Positions 1 through 31,858 of a stretch of 64,000 bases of DNA are shown one piece after another. Positions within the stretch are counted from its first letter, which is position 1. Each line of letters begins with the position of its first letter. The notes below the pieces were generated by a model. It was not told the origin of the DNA. It made no database searches and worked only from the letters and a program-made list of their open reading frames with translations. The stretch is from Corallium rubrum (Eukaryota > Cnidaria > Anthozoa > Scleralcyonacea > Coralliidae), in the NCBI GenBank assembly GCA_964035015.1, contig OZ036012.1:4876785-4940784 (forward strand), in the 5' to 3' direction. The translations under genes were made by a program, and so were the position numbers.

Positions 1-90
1 CGCGAAGCGACTTTTTCTTTTGTCTCATGAGCTCTGAGCTGGAACTAATCAGAAATCTATTGAATTCGAACAAAAGAAAGTCACTTCGCG
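1..90. repeat. Short palindrome at window edge
   Basis: Arms at 1-23 and 70-90 are inverted copies of each other with one or two mismatches (CGCGAAG...CTTTTGT). The loop is about 46 bases. No coding potential is visible. It may continue to the left of the window. Confidence 0.6.
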
Positions 91-753
91 CGAAAAAAAT
101 CGCCTAGTGGAAAACCGGCTTTAGTCCTCGCGCGTATAACTCGTGGCCTTTCGAGTATGACATTGAATATCTAACTTACATAACAATCTATAATATATTC
201 CTACACAAGTGTTTTAGAACAAATAAAAACTCTTATTAGGTCAAGAAAAATCTTGATTCTCCTCAATTATTAATAAAACGTTTTGGTAATGCAATTCTTT
301 TACAAATCGTGGCACCAAAAAAAATATCTAAAATATTCTATTAAGTCTTATATAATTTAATACTCTGGCGATATTCCTAGTCAATAAGAGTACCCCAGGA
401 CGGCAGACGGTTAAGCGTCAAATGAAACTGATTGAGATATGAAGTCACTGGAGCTAATTAGTTTGCTTAAGAACAGTATGTCGCAAATCTTTACACGCAT
501 TTCCATACCTGTCTGGATTTATATTGCTTTAATCTATAGACAAACAAAGGTTTTTCGTAATAGCACTAGAACACTACGAAGACACAGTAAATAATAATAT
601 CAAGATTTTAGGTTACCAAATACCGATCTAAAAGTCGTTTATCAGAGTGAAAACTCAAATTAATCGCTTCGTCTGATTGCAGTGTTCGAAGTGTTCTAAT
701 TAGCATTTAATGTTCTTAATTTAGAAATGACAATTGGATGTCAATTTACTTAC
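91..753. other. No firm feature; possible downstream exon of the 754-844 gene
   Basis: AT-rich DNA without a convincing gene. On the minus strand two weak acceptors near 519-524 (CAG followed by ACAGG or GTATGG) would each continue the phase-1 exon at 754-844 for about 19 or 33 codons before a stop. The pyrimidine tracts are poor, so neither is called. Confidence 0.3.
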
Positions 754-844
754 GTTTTAAATCCGGAATATTATTTCCAAAAGGTCTCGCTAAAACCAAT
801 ACCAAAAAGGTAGATAAAAAACAGAATATCACAATAGAATTCAT
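754..844 (-). CDS. First coding exon of a small secreted protein (partial)
   Basis: On the minus strand an ATG at 844 opens 30 codons beginning MNSIVIFCFLSTFLVLVLA, a clear hydrophobic signal peptide, followed by RPFGNNIPDLK. The exon then ends at a strong donor, C followed by GTAAGT, in phase 1. Upstream a TATAAAT box lies about 75 bases before the ATG, leaving a short 5' untranslated region. Signal peptide, promoter and donor in the correct order make a real gene likely. The rest of the protein is not securely found; the next exon lies further left or outside the window. The mature product could be a secreted peptide or matrix protein; family not recognised. Confidence 0.55.
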
Positions 845-913
845 GATGAATACACTTTAAGAGCTGGCGAACGATGCGAGCTTTCGATCTTGATCAAAGT
901 GCGGGTTAACCAT

Positions 914-924
914 GCATTTATAAT
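914..924 (-). promoter_or_regulatory. TATA box for the secreted-peptide exon
   Basis: Minus-strand TATTATAAATG lies about 75 bases upstream of the ATG at 844, a plausible core promoter distance with a transcription start near 885-895. Confidence 0.45.
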
Positions 925-1014
925 AGCAAACCACTAAGTCATGACATGCTGTTACCAGTCAATAGGAACTGGTACTTTTTTTTGTTCCTTACATCGCGTT
1001 TAGTCAAGTTAATA

Positions 1015-1018
<4 letters not shown>

Positions 1019-1066
<48 letters not shown>

Positions 1067-1249
1067 GCTTACCTCAAAAGTCTGCTACAGGCTGTTTCAT
1101 CTAAAAAAGAATCTTCAGGCAGATCTGCCTGAAGATTCTTTTTTAGATGAAACAGCCTGTAGCAGACTTTTGAGGTAAGCGAAAATATATATTTGCTCTA
1201 ACTATATGTTATCGAGCACTCTTTGCGTTTCGTAGACCAAAACCCACAC

Positions 1250-1307
<58 letters not shown>
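1019..1307. mobile_element. Foldback element inside (TA)n microsatellite
   Basis: A (TA)n run at 1019-1064 is followed by a nearly perfect palindrome at 1065-1182 (59-base arms centred on AGATCT at 1121-1126). Then comes a 60-base tail with GAGCACTCT and TTTCGTAGACC, and another (TA)n run to about 1307. The same order, with a diverged palindrome and a recognisably similar tail, occurs at 28,316-28,608, so this is a repeat family that inserts in or carries TA microsatellites. Confidence 0.7.
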
Positions 1308-1311
<4 letters not shown>

Positions 1312-1334
1312 AAATTTTCTCTTGGGCTTATTAC

Positions 1335-1410
1335 TAAGAAAAATGTATGAGTTTCCAAGCAGGACTCCAACCCACGACCTTTTTTCTGATCGCTAGTGAG
1401 AGGGTGTTCG
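1335..1410 (-). repeat. Degenerate tRNA-like (SINE) fragment
   Basis: The minus strand reads GTGGGTTGGAGTCCTGC, a box-B-like segment, next to a sequence resembling the 47,633-47,712 fragment. Box A is not convincing, so only a decayed SINE head is supported. Confidence 0.3.
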
Positions 1411-1666
1411 GCCCGAACTTAGTCTGGACTGACTTTAGATCGGTTGTAATGTTTTCACTATAGATCGTTTTCATGAGTCGGGCCTGAGATTCAGTTCACG
1501 CCGAACTAATCTCAGGTCGTCTGCAAGACCGAACTGAAACACATTCACCTCTCAAACTCAATACGTTGTTTTACGTTGTTTTCAATTTCTATCTGGAACT
1601 CCCTACCAACGGAGTTCTTTTAAAAGTTTGTTGATGAGTGAAACTTAGTTTATAATCCAAATTCTG

Positions 1667-1670
<4 letters not shown>

Positions 1671-1705
<35 letters not shown>
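1671..1705. repeat. (AT)n microsatellite
   Basis: Uninterrupted AT dinucleotides. Confidence 0.9.
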
Positions 1706-1709
<4 letters not shown>

Positions 1710-1799
1710 GGTAGATCTTTTTAGTAAATAGATATAATAACTTATTTTGTATTTTATCTTATCCTTTTAACAATTGTAATACACTATGTAATTCATGAT

Positions 1800-1922
1800 A
1801 TATAAATTTATGTAAATAATTTTAAAGCTGATTAGTTTCAGGGCCACTAGGGAGAACAGTTTTTAACTGATAGTGTTACCCTGTTGAAATAAAGATTATT
1901 ATTATTATTATTACTATTATTA

Positions 1923-1968
<46 letters not shown>

Positions 1969-1969
1969 C
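1800..1969 (+). mobile_element. Retroelement 3' end with ATT-repeat tail
   Basis: AT-rich 3' untranslated-like DNA ends GTTGAAATAAAG followed by (ATT)n at about 1893-1969. A polyadenylation-like AATAAA joined to a trinucleotide tail is typical of non-LTR retroelement 3' ends in invertebrates. No coding part remains. Confidence 0.5.
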
Positions 1970-1974
1970 CCGAT

Positions 1975-2711
1975 TTCAGAGATGGGCTTTACTTTAAGCA
2001 AGCGTGAGTTCAGAGATGCATTGAAGTTAAGATATGATTGGCCTTTCAACGATAACCCATCGAAGTGTGTATGCGCGGAGAGTCCTTTAGCACAGACCAT
2101 GCAATGATATGTAGACGAGGTGGTTCATCATTCAACGCCAGAATGAATTACGAGATTTGGAAGCTGAACTCATGAATACCGTTTGCAACGATGTACAGAT
2201 CGAACCAGTGTTGCAAGAAGTCAATGGCGAAGTCCTAAACCCTGGATCAAACAAATCAGCGGACGCCCGACTTGATGTACATGCACGTGGTTTTTGGGAG
2301 AAACAAAGATCTGCATTCTTCGATGTCCGGTTATGTCACCCAAATGCAGAGTCTTACACAGATCTAACTCCTAAACAGATCTACCGCATGCATGAAAATG
2401 AGAAGAAACGTATGTACAACAGACGGGTCACAGATACAGAACAAGGAACATTTACACCGCTGATATTTACAACAACTGGTGGAATGGGAGAAGAGTGTCT
2501 GAGATATCACAGTCGATTAGCTGAGCTACTCGCTAATAAGAAAAGAGAGATGCATTCGAAGACAATGGCGTGGATAAGAGCAAAGATATCCTTTTCAATC
2601 CTTCGATCAGCCCTGTTATGTCTTAGAGGGTCTAGAGTGATAAGAAGAGTACATTGTAATGTTAAAGATATTGATTTAGACATAGAGACTGGTGTTGCAA
2701 GGATCCATTAG
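1975..2711 (+). pseudogene. Retroelement C-terminal region (endonuclease-like), decayed
   Basis: The longest intact frame is 2157-2711 (184 codons), but the homologous reading starts earlier, near 1984, with [20 protein letters not shown] and a Cys/His cluster. It reaches the main frame only through two frameshifts near 2085-2130. The intact part has LDVHARG, then [10 protein letters not shown], then NENEKKRMY and [16 protein letters not shown]. This layout resembles the C-terminal endonuclease-like region of non-LTR reverse transcriptases common in cnidarian and other invertebrate genomes (an Asp, an Asp-Val about 17 residues later, then a Glu/Lys cluster, as in PD-(D/E)XK folds). The frameshifts make it a dead copy. 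The family name is recalled rather than searched, so the exact clade is open. Confidence 0.6.
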
Positions 2712-3138
<427 letters not shown>

Positions 3139-3624
3139 ATGAAATTGGTGCTAAATCCACATAAAATAATGATTCTCCGACGGTCACACGTGAAAAAAGT
3201 TCTTCTTGTTTGAATCCACTAAACAGGTTATATCAGGATACTGAAGCACTATTTAAGTAGCCAATCAAAAGGCTGAAAAAGTAGTCCTCCAGTGAGAAGA
3301 GAGACTGAAATAATCCATTCAAATGCTTTAGCGCGATACAATAGCGTACCGTCAAGCTGCTTTTAAAAGCACAAAAAGCGGACAAACAAAGCAAAATTGA
3401 CTTTCAAATTATTGCAAATGAGCCATTCATTACCTTCAGACTGCAAGAATTGTGGGGAAAAGCGGAGAAACATCAATCTTGACGGAGCGCTATTGTCACT
3501 AGCATCTATTTATACCTTGTGTTATTATTGACGTCACAACCAAGGTAAACCGATAGGAGGGGGGCCTGGAAACAAGAGTGCTGTTGCCTTCTGCTATGCT
3601 CCGTCCCACTGATTTCCAAAGAAG

Positions 3625-3920
3625 AGGTGGCGTGTGCTGTTAGCGCTCTGCCTCTCACCAAAAAGTTAAGCCCGGTTAGACGGGGTTAGTACTTGGATGG
3701 GTAACCGCTTGGAAATGACTGCGTTGTCGGACTTGGACTCATGTGAGTAGAGTTGTAGTTGATCTCTCCTGTGCTTCGAGGGTTTTTCGCCGGGTTCTTC
3801 GGTTTTCCTCCCTCCATAAAATCAACGCCTACATCTTAGCTGTGATCCGTGGTCTGAACTGTGTCGTTGGCGGCTGCCTGGAGCGCCTTTGATATGCCTC
3901 GACACGGCCACGTTGATCTG
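3625..3920 (+). mobile_element. 5S rRNA-derived SINE, copy 1
   Basis: Contains GTTAAGCCCGGTTAGACGGG and GTTAGTACTTGGATGGGTAA. These match the 3' half of eukaryotic 5S rRNA, including the box C region of its internal promoter. A conserved body follows (TGTGCTTCGAGGGTTTTTCG, then a GGTTTTCCTCCCTCC block). The copy is diverged and lacks the usual 3' tail. The open frame beginning at 3889 runs out of this repeat and is not a gene. Confidence 0.75.
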
Positions 3921-4528
3921 CGTCCTTCGCAATTCAGCCACTTGGCTGCGAGTAAGGATGAATAGCCCCCAGTCCTATACTCTGGATCGAGCAAATATTG
4001 TTTGGAAAATGAAGTCAGAATCCGCCATTACTAAGGGACCAACTGCATGTTTGAAATGTCGCTATGGAGTTTGTTCTCTTCATTGTCCTCTTTTTTCGGT
4101 TTTTACAACCAAAAACACAGCATTGTGTCTCGAGGCTCCATCTTCGTATTGATCTACCTGCACAATTTCCTGATCGACGCCAGTAGTAAGGGACCACATC
4201 GACAGTTCGCGAGCTTCGTTTTCTGATTCTGTGGAACAATGAGTTACTCGATCCAGTCTTCTTTAGAGATCAGTGCTCCGTCCAAGCTGCACCCAAAATT
4301 TCAGCTGACTAGAATCATTACGGGCGCATGAGTAGGTTAATTATTAACGCTTTTTATAATTGATTTTCGAAACAAAGATCGAAATTTAAGCTGATGAACG
4401 GGTGATTTAACAAGTACCATCAATTACCTCAAGCACCGCTAACTTTTTTTAGTTTGTGATTCAAAAAGCGTCCGTAACATTTATACTTTAAAATCTTCCG
4501 GTTTGGAGTGTGGTTTAACTTTAGAACG

Positions 4529-25332
<20,804 letters not shown>

Positions 25333-25739
25333 GATCACGTCTAAGTTCCGTTTATGGAAGAGAGGACCTGTATGACTCTTCATATCAAACTTTAAATGCC
25401 ACAAGCATTGGATCAACTTAACATTGTCGACTTGGAATGACTATTTTAGTAACAATAGAAGTGTATAAGATTTCAATTGCATGAAATTGTAACGCAATCA
25501 AGGATATGCATTAACCCCCGACATTTATCTCTCAAAGTAGTATATATTGTAAATTGGCATGTTGCTGATCTTCAGGAGTTAAAATTAATAATTTTACTGG
25601 TCATGTATATTAATTATTAATACCTTGTCATACAAGATGTGTAATTTTACATTATCGTTTAAAAGTTCAATAGATATTATATTTTATGAAAGCTTAGTTT
25701 GGGACAATGATAATTGGCTATATCAAAACATATTATACA

Positions 25740-25745
25740 AATAAA
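25740..25745 (+). promoter_or_regulatory. Polyadenylation signal AATAAA
   Basis: About 410 bases after the stop codon; the first canonical signal after the terminal exon. Confidence 0.5.
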
Positions 25746-25933
25746 AAATATTTCCTATCAAGTCTTGGTTCCGTTTCACAAAATGTTGCATTTGCGTGAC
25801 ACAGCTTCATGCAGTATACAGTATATCAAATAATTACAGAAATTTCAGAGCTCAGTCTGTTCAAAACTGAACGTGTCCGTAGTCTGTTGGTTTGTCAGTG
25901 TTGTAACTAGCCTATACTTAAGGCCTAATTAAC

Positions 25934-26018
25934 GGTGATATTTCGATTTTATTACAAAATCATCATCAGATCAACACTTGGTCTGATGATGATTTTGTAA
26001 TAAAATCGAAATATCACC
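25934..26018. repeat. Palindrome carrying the CTGATGA...GAAA motif
   Basis: Both arms contain CTGATGATGATTTTGTAATA followed by AAATCGAAATATC (plus strand 25,983-26,011; minus strand 25,941-25,969). A related single copy with a compensated stem is at 36,777-36,805. Confidence 0.6.
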
Positions 26019-26339
26019 GTTTCATTTGTTCTCTTGTGTTACTTAGTTCATATTTTGAGTTTCAAGATGTTTGTTTTCGATTTATGCTTTGTCTTGTATT
26101 TTTTCAATTGGCTGGATGTGGGATTTTTTCCGGTTTTCTCATTACTAAAGCAGTTTTAACTGCTTACTGTAAAGCTTGTGTGTTGCTTTGTATTTTATTC
26201 TTGCTAATTAAGAAAATTTTCCCCTTCCAAGAACGCTCCCCACAAGAAATAGTTAAGACTTATTACGTACAAATCACGTTAACAGAAGAGTAATACTAAC
26301 ACTACTAAATAACATGTTTGAGAAAGTTGCTCGTCCAGG

Positions 26340-26705
26340 TTAGAGTAGTCTTGAGAAAGACTGTTTGTGGTGGTAGCAATCTTGAGAAAGACTGTTTGTG
26401 GTGGTAGTAGTCTTGAGAAAGACTGTTTGTAGTGGTAGTAGTCTTGAGAAAGACTGTTTGTGGTGGTAGTAGTCTTGAGAAAGACTGCTTGTGGTGGTAG
26501 TAGTCTTGAGAAAGACTGTTTGTGGTGGTAGTAGTCTTGAGAAAGACTGTTTGTGGTGGTAGTAGTCTTGAGAAAGACTGTTTGTGGTGGTAGTAGTCTT
26601 GAGAAAGACTGTTTGTGGTGGTAGTAGTCTTGAGAAAGACTGTTTGTGCTGGTAGTAGTCTTGAGAAAGACTGTTTGTGGTGGTAGTAGTCTTGAGAAAG
26701 ACTGT
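26340..26705. repeat. 31-bp minisatellite, ~12 copies
   Basis: The unit is TAGTAGTCTTGAGAAAGACT plus GTTTGTGGTGG. Because 31 is not a multiple of 3, three units make a 31-codon superrepeat, which yields long frames on the minus strand (SFSRLLPPQTVF-type). These are considered artefacts. Confidence 0.85.
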
Positions 26706-27288
26706 AATGGTCACGCATGCGCGTAATGCATGTCCACTTACAAAAATTTTGACTAGAAAAGTTCTGCAAGATTAATAGGACTTGCATAGAGGATGAGTGA
26801 AACAATCGTCGTAGCAGTGTCAATTTTTAAATTATTTCAAATGTTTCAATCTGAATCGTATAGTGCAACACATCTGCGATATAAATATCATGAGCGATAT
26901 GCCACAGATGTTAAATCCGTTGCGGTTTTTGATATACTATTTTGAGCACAAGTCTAACATAAGCTAATATGGCGAATACGCAAATTGTACCAACCTTGCT
27001 GCTCACGTTATCGAAAATCAAACAGAGGTATATTATTTCCGTACAAGTTTCGATCTGATTCGGCTACTATAAAGATCCGTCTTTTCGATGATATTCTTCA
27101 TTTCAAGCCTGTATTTGTCGTTGTTGCGGTTTTCAATCTCAAAGCTTCAGTATTTTCTGATCATCGAATGAAGATTTCATCCAACATTGCATAAATTAGT
27201 TGTTCTCTTTTCTTCTGAACCGCGGAACTGTGACGACCGCACGACATAGGTACCAGTTTAATAGGGCTTTAGCTCCGCCTCTCTATGT
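26706..27288. mobile_element. Truncated copy of the 39.66-kb MITE
   Basis: Nearly identical to 39,677-40,276, but the left terminus (CATGGCGAGAAA) is missing exactly where the 31-bp array begins. The right terminus TTTCTCGCCATG is present. Confidence 0.75.
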
Positions 27289-27536
27289 CCACCATTTCTC
27301 GCCATGTTGTGGTGGTAGGGACTGACGACCTGACCGAAACCTTTCACTTGACTGAAGATAACCGCCGCTGAGGCCGTCGAAACGTCAGTCACTACCACCA
27401 CAAACAGTCTTTCTCAAGACTCTAAACCTAGACGAGCAACTTCCTCAAACATGTTATAATACTCCTGGGTTCAAACCATTTACTTTACTACTAAATAACC
27501 TAGTTGTGTGTTTCGCTTTCACTGTCTACTATTTAG

Positions 27537-27667
27537 TCACCAATTACCAGTCAACTGCCATGGAAGGTGACCAAGAAATGTCAACAAGTGTGGAACGTGA
27601 TGGTACAGCTTCGTTTGAGATGCCATCTCCTGGACAACCCATTGAAACTCCCAAGGAAATATCTGAT
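27537..27667 (+). CDS. Exon of a small gene or alternative exon
   Basis: A good acceptor (TGTCTACTATTTAG) precedes a frame reading TNYQSTAMEGDQEMSTS and ending KEISD before a strong donor, GTAAGT. An ATG at 27,560 could be the start of a 66-residue protein together with 29,370-29,462. Alternatively the exon receives splicing from upstream: its 5' phase is compatible with the phase-1 end of exon 6 of the Gly-rich gene. The residues are Ser/Glu/Pro-rich and no family is recognised. Confidence 0.5.
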
Positions 27668-27759
27668 GTAAGTTTTTCATCCAGAATTTTGATGCAGACA
27701 TTAAGTTTAAGAAATTTATGTACTGTAGGTATACTAGTAGATGATATTATGTATATACA

Positions 27760-28119
<360 letters not shown>

Positions 28120-28310
28120 AGAATTCTTTATTTCACCTCAGAATTTTATGGAATTACAACAAAAATATCATAAATTTAGAAAAAGCCGAAACTACAGTAT
28201 ACAGTATATATAAAATATTAAAATATAGATACATGTATTTACAAAAAATTATTTGTAGTATATATATACAATAATAGTAAAATAATACTAGTATATAACC
28301 ACTAGATATA

Positions 28311-28315
<5 letters not shown>

Positions 28316-28395
<80 letters not shown>

Positions 28396-28567
28396 CATGA
28401 AGTATAGTTACCTTAAAGTCTTCACTACCAGAGGTTTCACCCTAAATGGGATCATCCCGGGTGAAACCTCTGGTAGCGAAGACTTTAAGGTAACTATACT
28501 TCATGCTTTATATTTTGCTCTATCTATATGGTATTGAGCACTCTAACATTTCGTGAACCAAAACTCA

Positions 28568-28608
<41 letters not shown>
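28316..28608. mobile_element. Foldback element inside (TA)n, second copy
   Basis: (TA)n to 28,392, palindrome 28,393-28,508 (arms AAGCATGAAGTATAGTTACC and complement, centre ATCATCCCGGG), a tail with GAGCACTCTAACATTTCGTG, then (TA)n at 28,571-28,608. Homologous in order and tail to 1019-1307. Confidence 0.7.
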
Positions 28609-28611
<3 letters not shown>

Positions 28612-29045
28612 GTAATTATACATAATTATAGTAGACCTCTGTCAGTCAGTGATCAAGTATAATGCACAGCTGGGTGATGCACCCTGGAGATTTGTGATAA
28701 AGGAGCAGCATATACTGATTGTAGACGATGCAGAAGAAGCAGTCATTGCCAAATAATATGGTTGCATCTGTGGTTTGTCTCTTGGTTGTAGATATAGTAC
28801 AGCACAACTTTCTTCATTCTCTGTTCTCTTTTGGTCACACTCTTTTTTTTCCTGTGCTGCTCTTGAAGAATGGTGTAGTCATCAACAGCCCCCTTGCTGC
28901 CCTGAATTTTGATGTCTATAAGTGCTTTGATGTCGCACTCACACCCATCCCTGCAGTGCATCTTGGGATGGCCCATATACCATAATATAGTAATATTATA
29001 TTAATACTGGTATATTAATTTAATATTATAATTAAATATATTAAT

Positions 29046-29248
29046 AAAGACAAAGAAACTAACAATAAATTATTGTTCGTTTCTTTGTCTATAAATATTA
29101 ATATCAGAAATTGCAGCTTGATGTTAGTAATGATTGTCAGTTGTTTTTTGTACAAGCTGGGTTAGTTAGTAATACTCAGAAAAACTAGAGCTTAGAGTTT
29201 TTCTGAGTATTACTAACACAGCTTGTACAGCAAACAACTGACAATTAA
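29046..29248. repeat. Two adjacent hairpins
   Basis: AGACAAAGAAAC inverted around ATAAATTATTG (29,046-29,090), and arms of about 50 bases (TTGTCAGTTGTTTTTTGTAC...) around TAGAGCTTAG (29,130-29,248). Confidence 0.6.
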
Positions 29249-29369
29249 ATATTAATATGTTTAATTAAAATTTTAAATTAACATACCAGCCCTAGGCTGG
29301 CAGAAAATCACCAAGAGCTCCTGTTTTGACTACTCCTTTTAATATAATTTTAAATATTTACTTTTTTAG

Positions 29370-29462
29370 TTCAGAATGCCAGTCGTTGCCATGAAGAAAA
29401 AATCTTTAGTAGCTAAAGTTTCTTCAAAGAATTCACGACCAACGCAAACAGCCAAACAATGA
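29370..29462 (+). CDS. Terminal exon: short basic C-terminus
   Basis: Acceptor TTTACTTTTTTAG; phase 0 fits the donor at 27,667. It reads FRMPVVAMKKKSLVAKVSSK then NSRPTQTAKQ and stops at 29,460-29,462. The Lys-rich short end is similar in character, not in clear sequence, to exon 7 of the Gly-rich gene. Confidence 0.5.
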   Translation, partial: FRMPVVAMKKKSLVAKVSSKNSRPTQTAKQ

Positions 29463-29829
29463 AGAGATTCACAAGACCCCTTCAACGTTCATGACATTTT
29501 AAATGAGAAAAACCTTTTTATATTATATATTTGCAGTCCGAAAACACATTGGCAATCTACTATGCTATAAAATATTATTAAAACATTACTTACATGGTGT
29601 TAAAGTCGGTTGACATGAGCATTATTAGATCCTTTTCCTTCCAATTTCCCAAATTTGTTTCCACTTGTGGTCAATCCTCGAACATTTTAACAGTTTTACT
29701 AACGCTAAAATTCAAAACTATTCTCCTTTCGGCAGTTAAAGATACCACATAAAGTATTTCAAGCCTTTAATATATAAAATACTAGCGAATTTTAGCGTTA
29801 TTTTGGCGAAACAGCAAGAAGACTCGAAT

Positions 29830-30096
29830 TTCCAGCTTCGCCGCCATGTTGAAGTTTCTTATTTCACGTATTTCCGTTAAACACGTCTTCATTCTGATTG
29901 GTCTGTTTGAAAAAGAAAATGGTAGCCGCAGATTTTGAAGCCAGCGGAAGTGAATTTAAAGGGGAAACATTCAAGATGGCCGACACAAGTTTTATCATTT
30001 CTGTTAAATAAACCAGTTAAATGTAAGCTTTAAAGACATTTTGAAGACTGGAAAGAAAAGAAAAGATGCTTAGTGAAATGTGTTTTGCATTTTAAG
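29830..30096 (+). promoter_or_regulatory. Probable promoter and first untranslated exon
   Basis: CCGCCATGTTG at 29,841 and AAGATGGCCGAC near 29,973 are YY1-like ATGGC motifs in opposite orientations around a locally GC-richer stretch. A transcript starting here would reach the donor AAG before GTAAGG at 30,096. No sustained reading frame with an ATG is present, so the exon would be untranslated. Could be a bidirectional promoter. Confidence 0.4.
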
Positions 30097-30454
30097 GTAA
30101 GGAAGTTATATATAGTTAAATTCGTGGTTGTTTTTTTCAGAGTTTTAGCGTATTATGTTTGTCTTGTGTTGTCAACTTATGCCACTGTAAAGATAATAGT
30201 TTCGAGTTTCTGGCTCGGAATTTTGCTAGATATGAACTTTTAGAGAAATTATTAATCTCTCTGCTATATATGAAAGGTTAACCTCGCAATTCGCATGCAA
30301 AAGTTCTCAATTATTACTAAATTATGTGGTTATATTAAAACATGCGCAACCAATCTTCTATATCGATGTATAAACTCAACTAGAAAACGAAAATTTGTTA
30401 AGCAAATGTGAATATTTTATCTGGCTTATCAAATTCACATATCCTATTGTTTAG

Positions 30455-30506
30455 GTTTGTCAACAAGCTTTAAGAAATAAGCTGTTTATTCTGAGAAAAC
30501 CGAACG
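30455..30506 (+). other. Splice-flanked 52-nt exon candidate
   Basis: Acceptor CCTATTGTTTAG and donor CGAACG before GTAAGT are both strong and correctly spaced. It does not continue into the ATG-containing exon at 41,342 in a coding frame, so it would be a second 5' untranslated exon or part of a non-coding RNA. Confidence 0.4.
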
Positions 30507-30559
30507 GTAAGTTTATGTAAATCAGGACGAATCTTATAAATATTGATTAAATATTATAG

Positions 30560-30756
30560 TTTAGACCATATACCAAAATGGCGGACAATTTAAATTTTTA
30601 TGTGCATATAAATTATCTCTTATGACCCTGTTTTAAAGTTGGGTTTTGTTTTTTTTTTAATTTCCCATACGAAAACGAGTTTATAAGGGCTAATTTATGT
30701 GTATATAAAAGAATTTTAATTTTGCAGCCATTTTGGAATAAGATCTATCAAATTTT
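30560..30756. mobile_element. Short MITE, ATGGC-ended family, deleted copy
   Basis: Ends ATACCAAAATGGCGGACAAT and the complement of TTGCAGCCATTTTGGAATAA. Same family as 38,242-38,778. Confidence 0.6.
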
Positions 30757-31858
30757 AAAATTATATTATGAGAATCGTTAATCATTCGCATTTAATAATA
30801 TAATTTGCTGGTACAATTATAGAATACCTATAGGTCCATTTTCATGATTTCTATTATGCTCTGGGGACTGGGGAAGGTTGATCATTATACACAATTACCT
30901 TATATTCTTTAAAATTATTTATTATTTAATTAATTAACAACAAGCACTAGGGAATCCTGGTGTGTCTGGCTAAAGACACTCAAAAATGGATTGGGTAATA
31001 TATAACTTAGCTATCAAGCATCTGCGTTGGGGTCTTGCTTTTGAAAATAGCAAAAACGTCTCAGCTGATGTGATCCATGTGTCTTGTTTCTAAGAGTTAT
31101 GGGCAACAACCAATCAATAAAAACAAGCTGAAAATCCAGGTTATTGTATAATATATTCTAATACACTTCCAGCCCTCTACTTGTAGACCTTGTAAAGTGT
31201 TATAATAATGAGTTTGTATGAAAGATGATACATGTATTTTTGTTTTTGTGTATGCTTGTAAGAATTGGTAAATATATAAACCAAATATTTAACTACAAAT
31301 ATTTTATACACATTAATGCGTGTTTGTACTTTATTGTAACGTTCCTGTGTTAAAGCGCTGTTCACTTGCTACACTGCCGTAAACGTCTTGCGCTATAGCG
31401 GAGTGCATTTTCTATTGTGACTTTGTGACGTTCTTTACACAAAAGCACGATGCAAGTTTGCTATTGTAACTTCCTTGTCCAAAAGCGCAGTGCATTAATT
31501 GCCTTTGTCGTAACTCTTGTGGACTTGCTCAGTTTGAAAGGGCAATGCAATGCTATTGTAATTTGTTTTTGTGCGCAAAAGCGCAACACAGTTTTAATTA
31601 TGAACTTTCTTTGCTCAAAATCACAGTACCCTTGCTGTAATATCATTTCTGTACCACTTCTTTCCTGTCAGCGCTGGTGAAATTCGTTCGTTAACGGCGT
31701 GGAATTACATCGGTAACGTTGGAAATTTTTATGCCGCGTGCACCAGAGCGACTGTATCGGCCATTCCACGTATTCTACAGTCAGAATATTTACAGGTGGT
31801 AGTAAAAAATAGCCTGCTACAGCTGACTTGTAGTTTCCACTTTCTTTGTCTGCCCAGG

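Larger units (their letters stand above)
26309..27465. mobile_element. Composite repeat with inverted ends around a minisatellite and a MITE
   Basis: CATGTTTGAGAAAGTTGCTC at the left and the complement of GAGCAACTTCCTCAAACATG at the right are inverted ends. Next to each lies AGTCTTGAGAAAGACTG-type sequence. The interior holds the 31-bp array and a truncated copy of the 39.66-kb MITE. Confidence 0.6.

Noticed and set aside
3889..4239. Overlapping 87- and 74-residue frames
   Set aside because: They run out of a diverged 5S SINE into unrelated DNA.
26036..26293. 85-residue hydrophobic frame
   Set aside because: Starts inside a repeat that recurs at 36.8 kb, where the frame is not kept.
26305..26823. 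172-residue minus-strand frame with a 31-residue repeat
   Set aside because: Produced by a 31-bp minisatellite that is open in more than one frame; it runs into a MITE.
28728..28985. Overlapping frames of 85 and 77 residues on both strands
   Set aside because: No family, no splice signals, open on both strands by chance.
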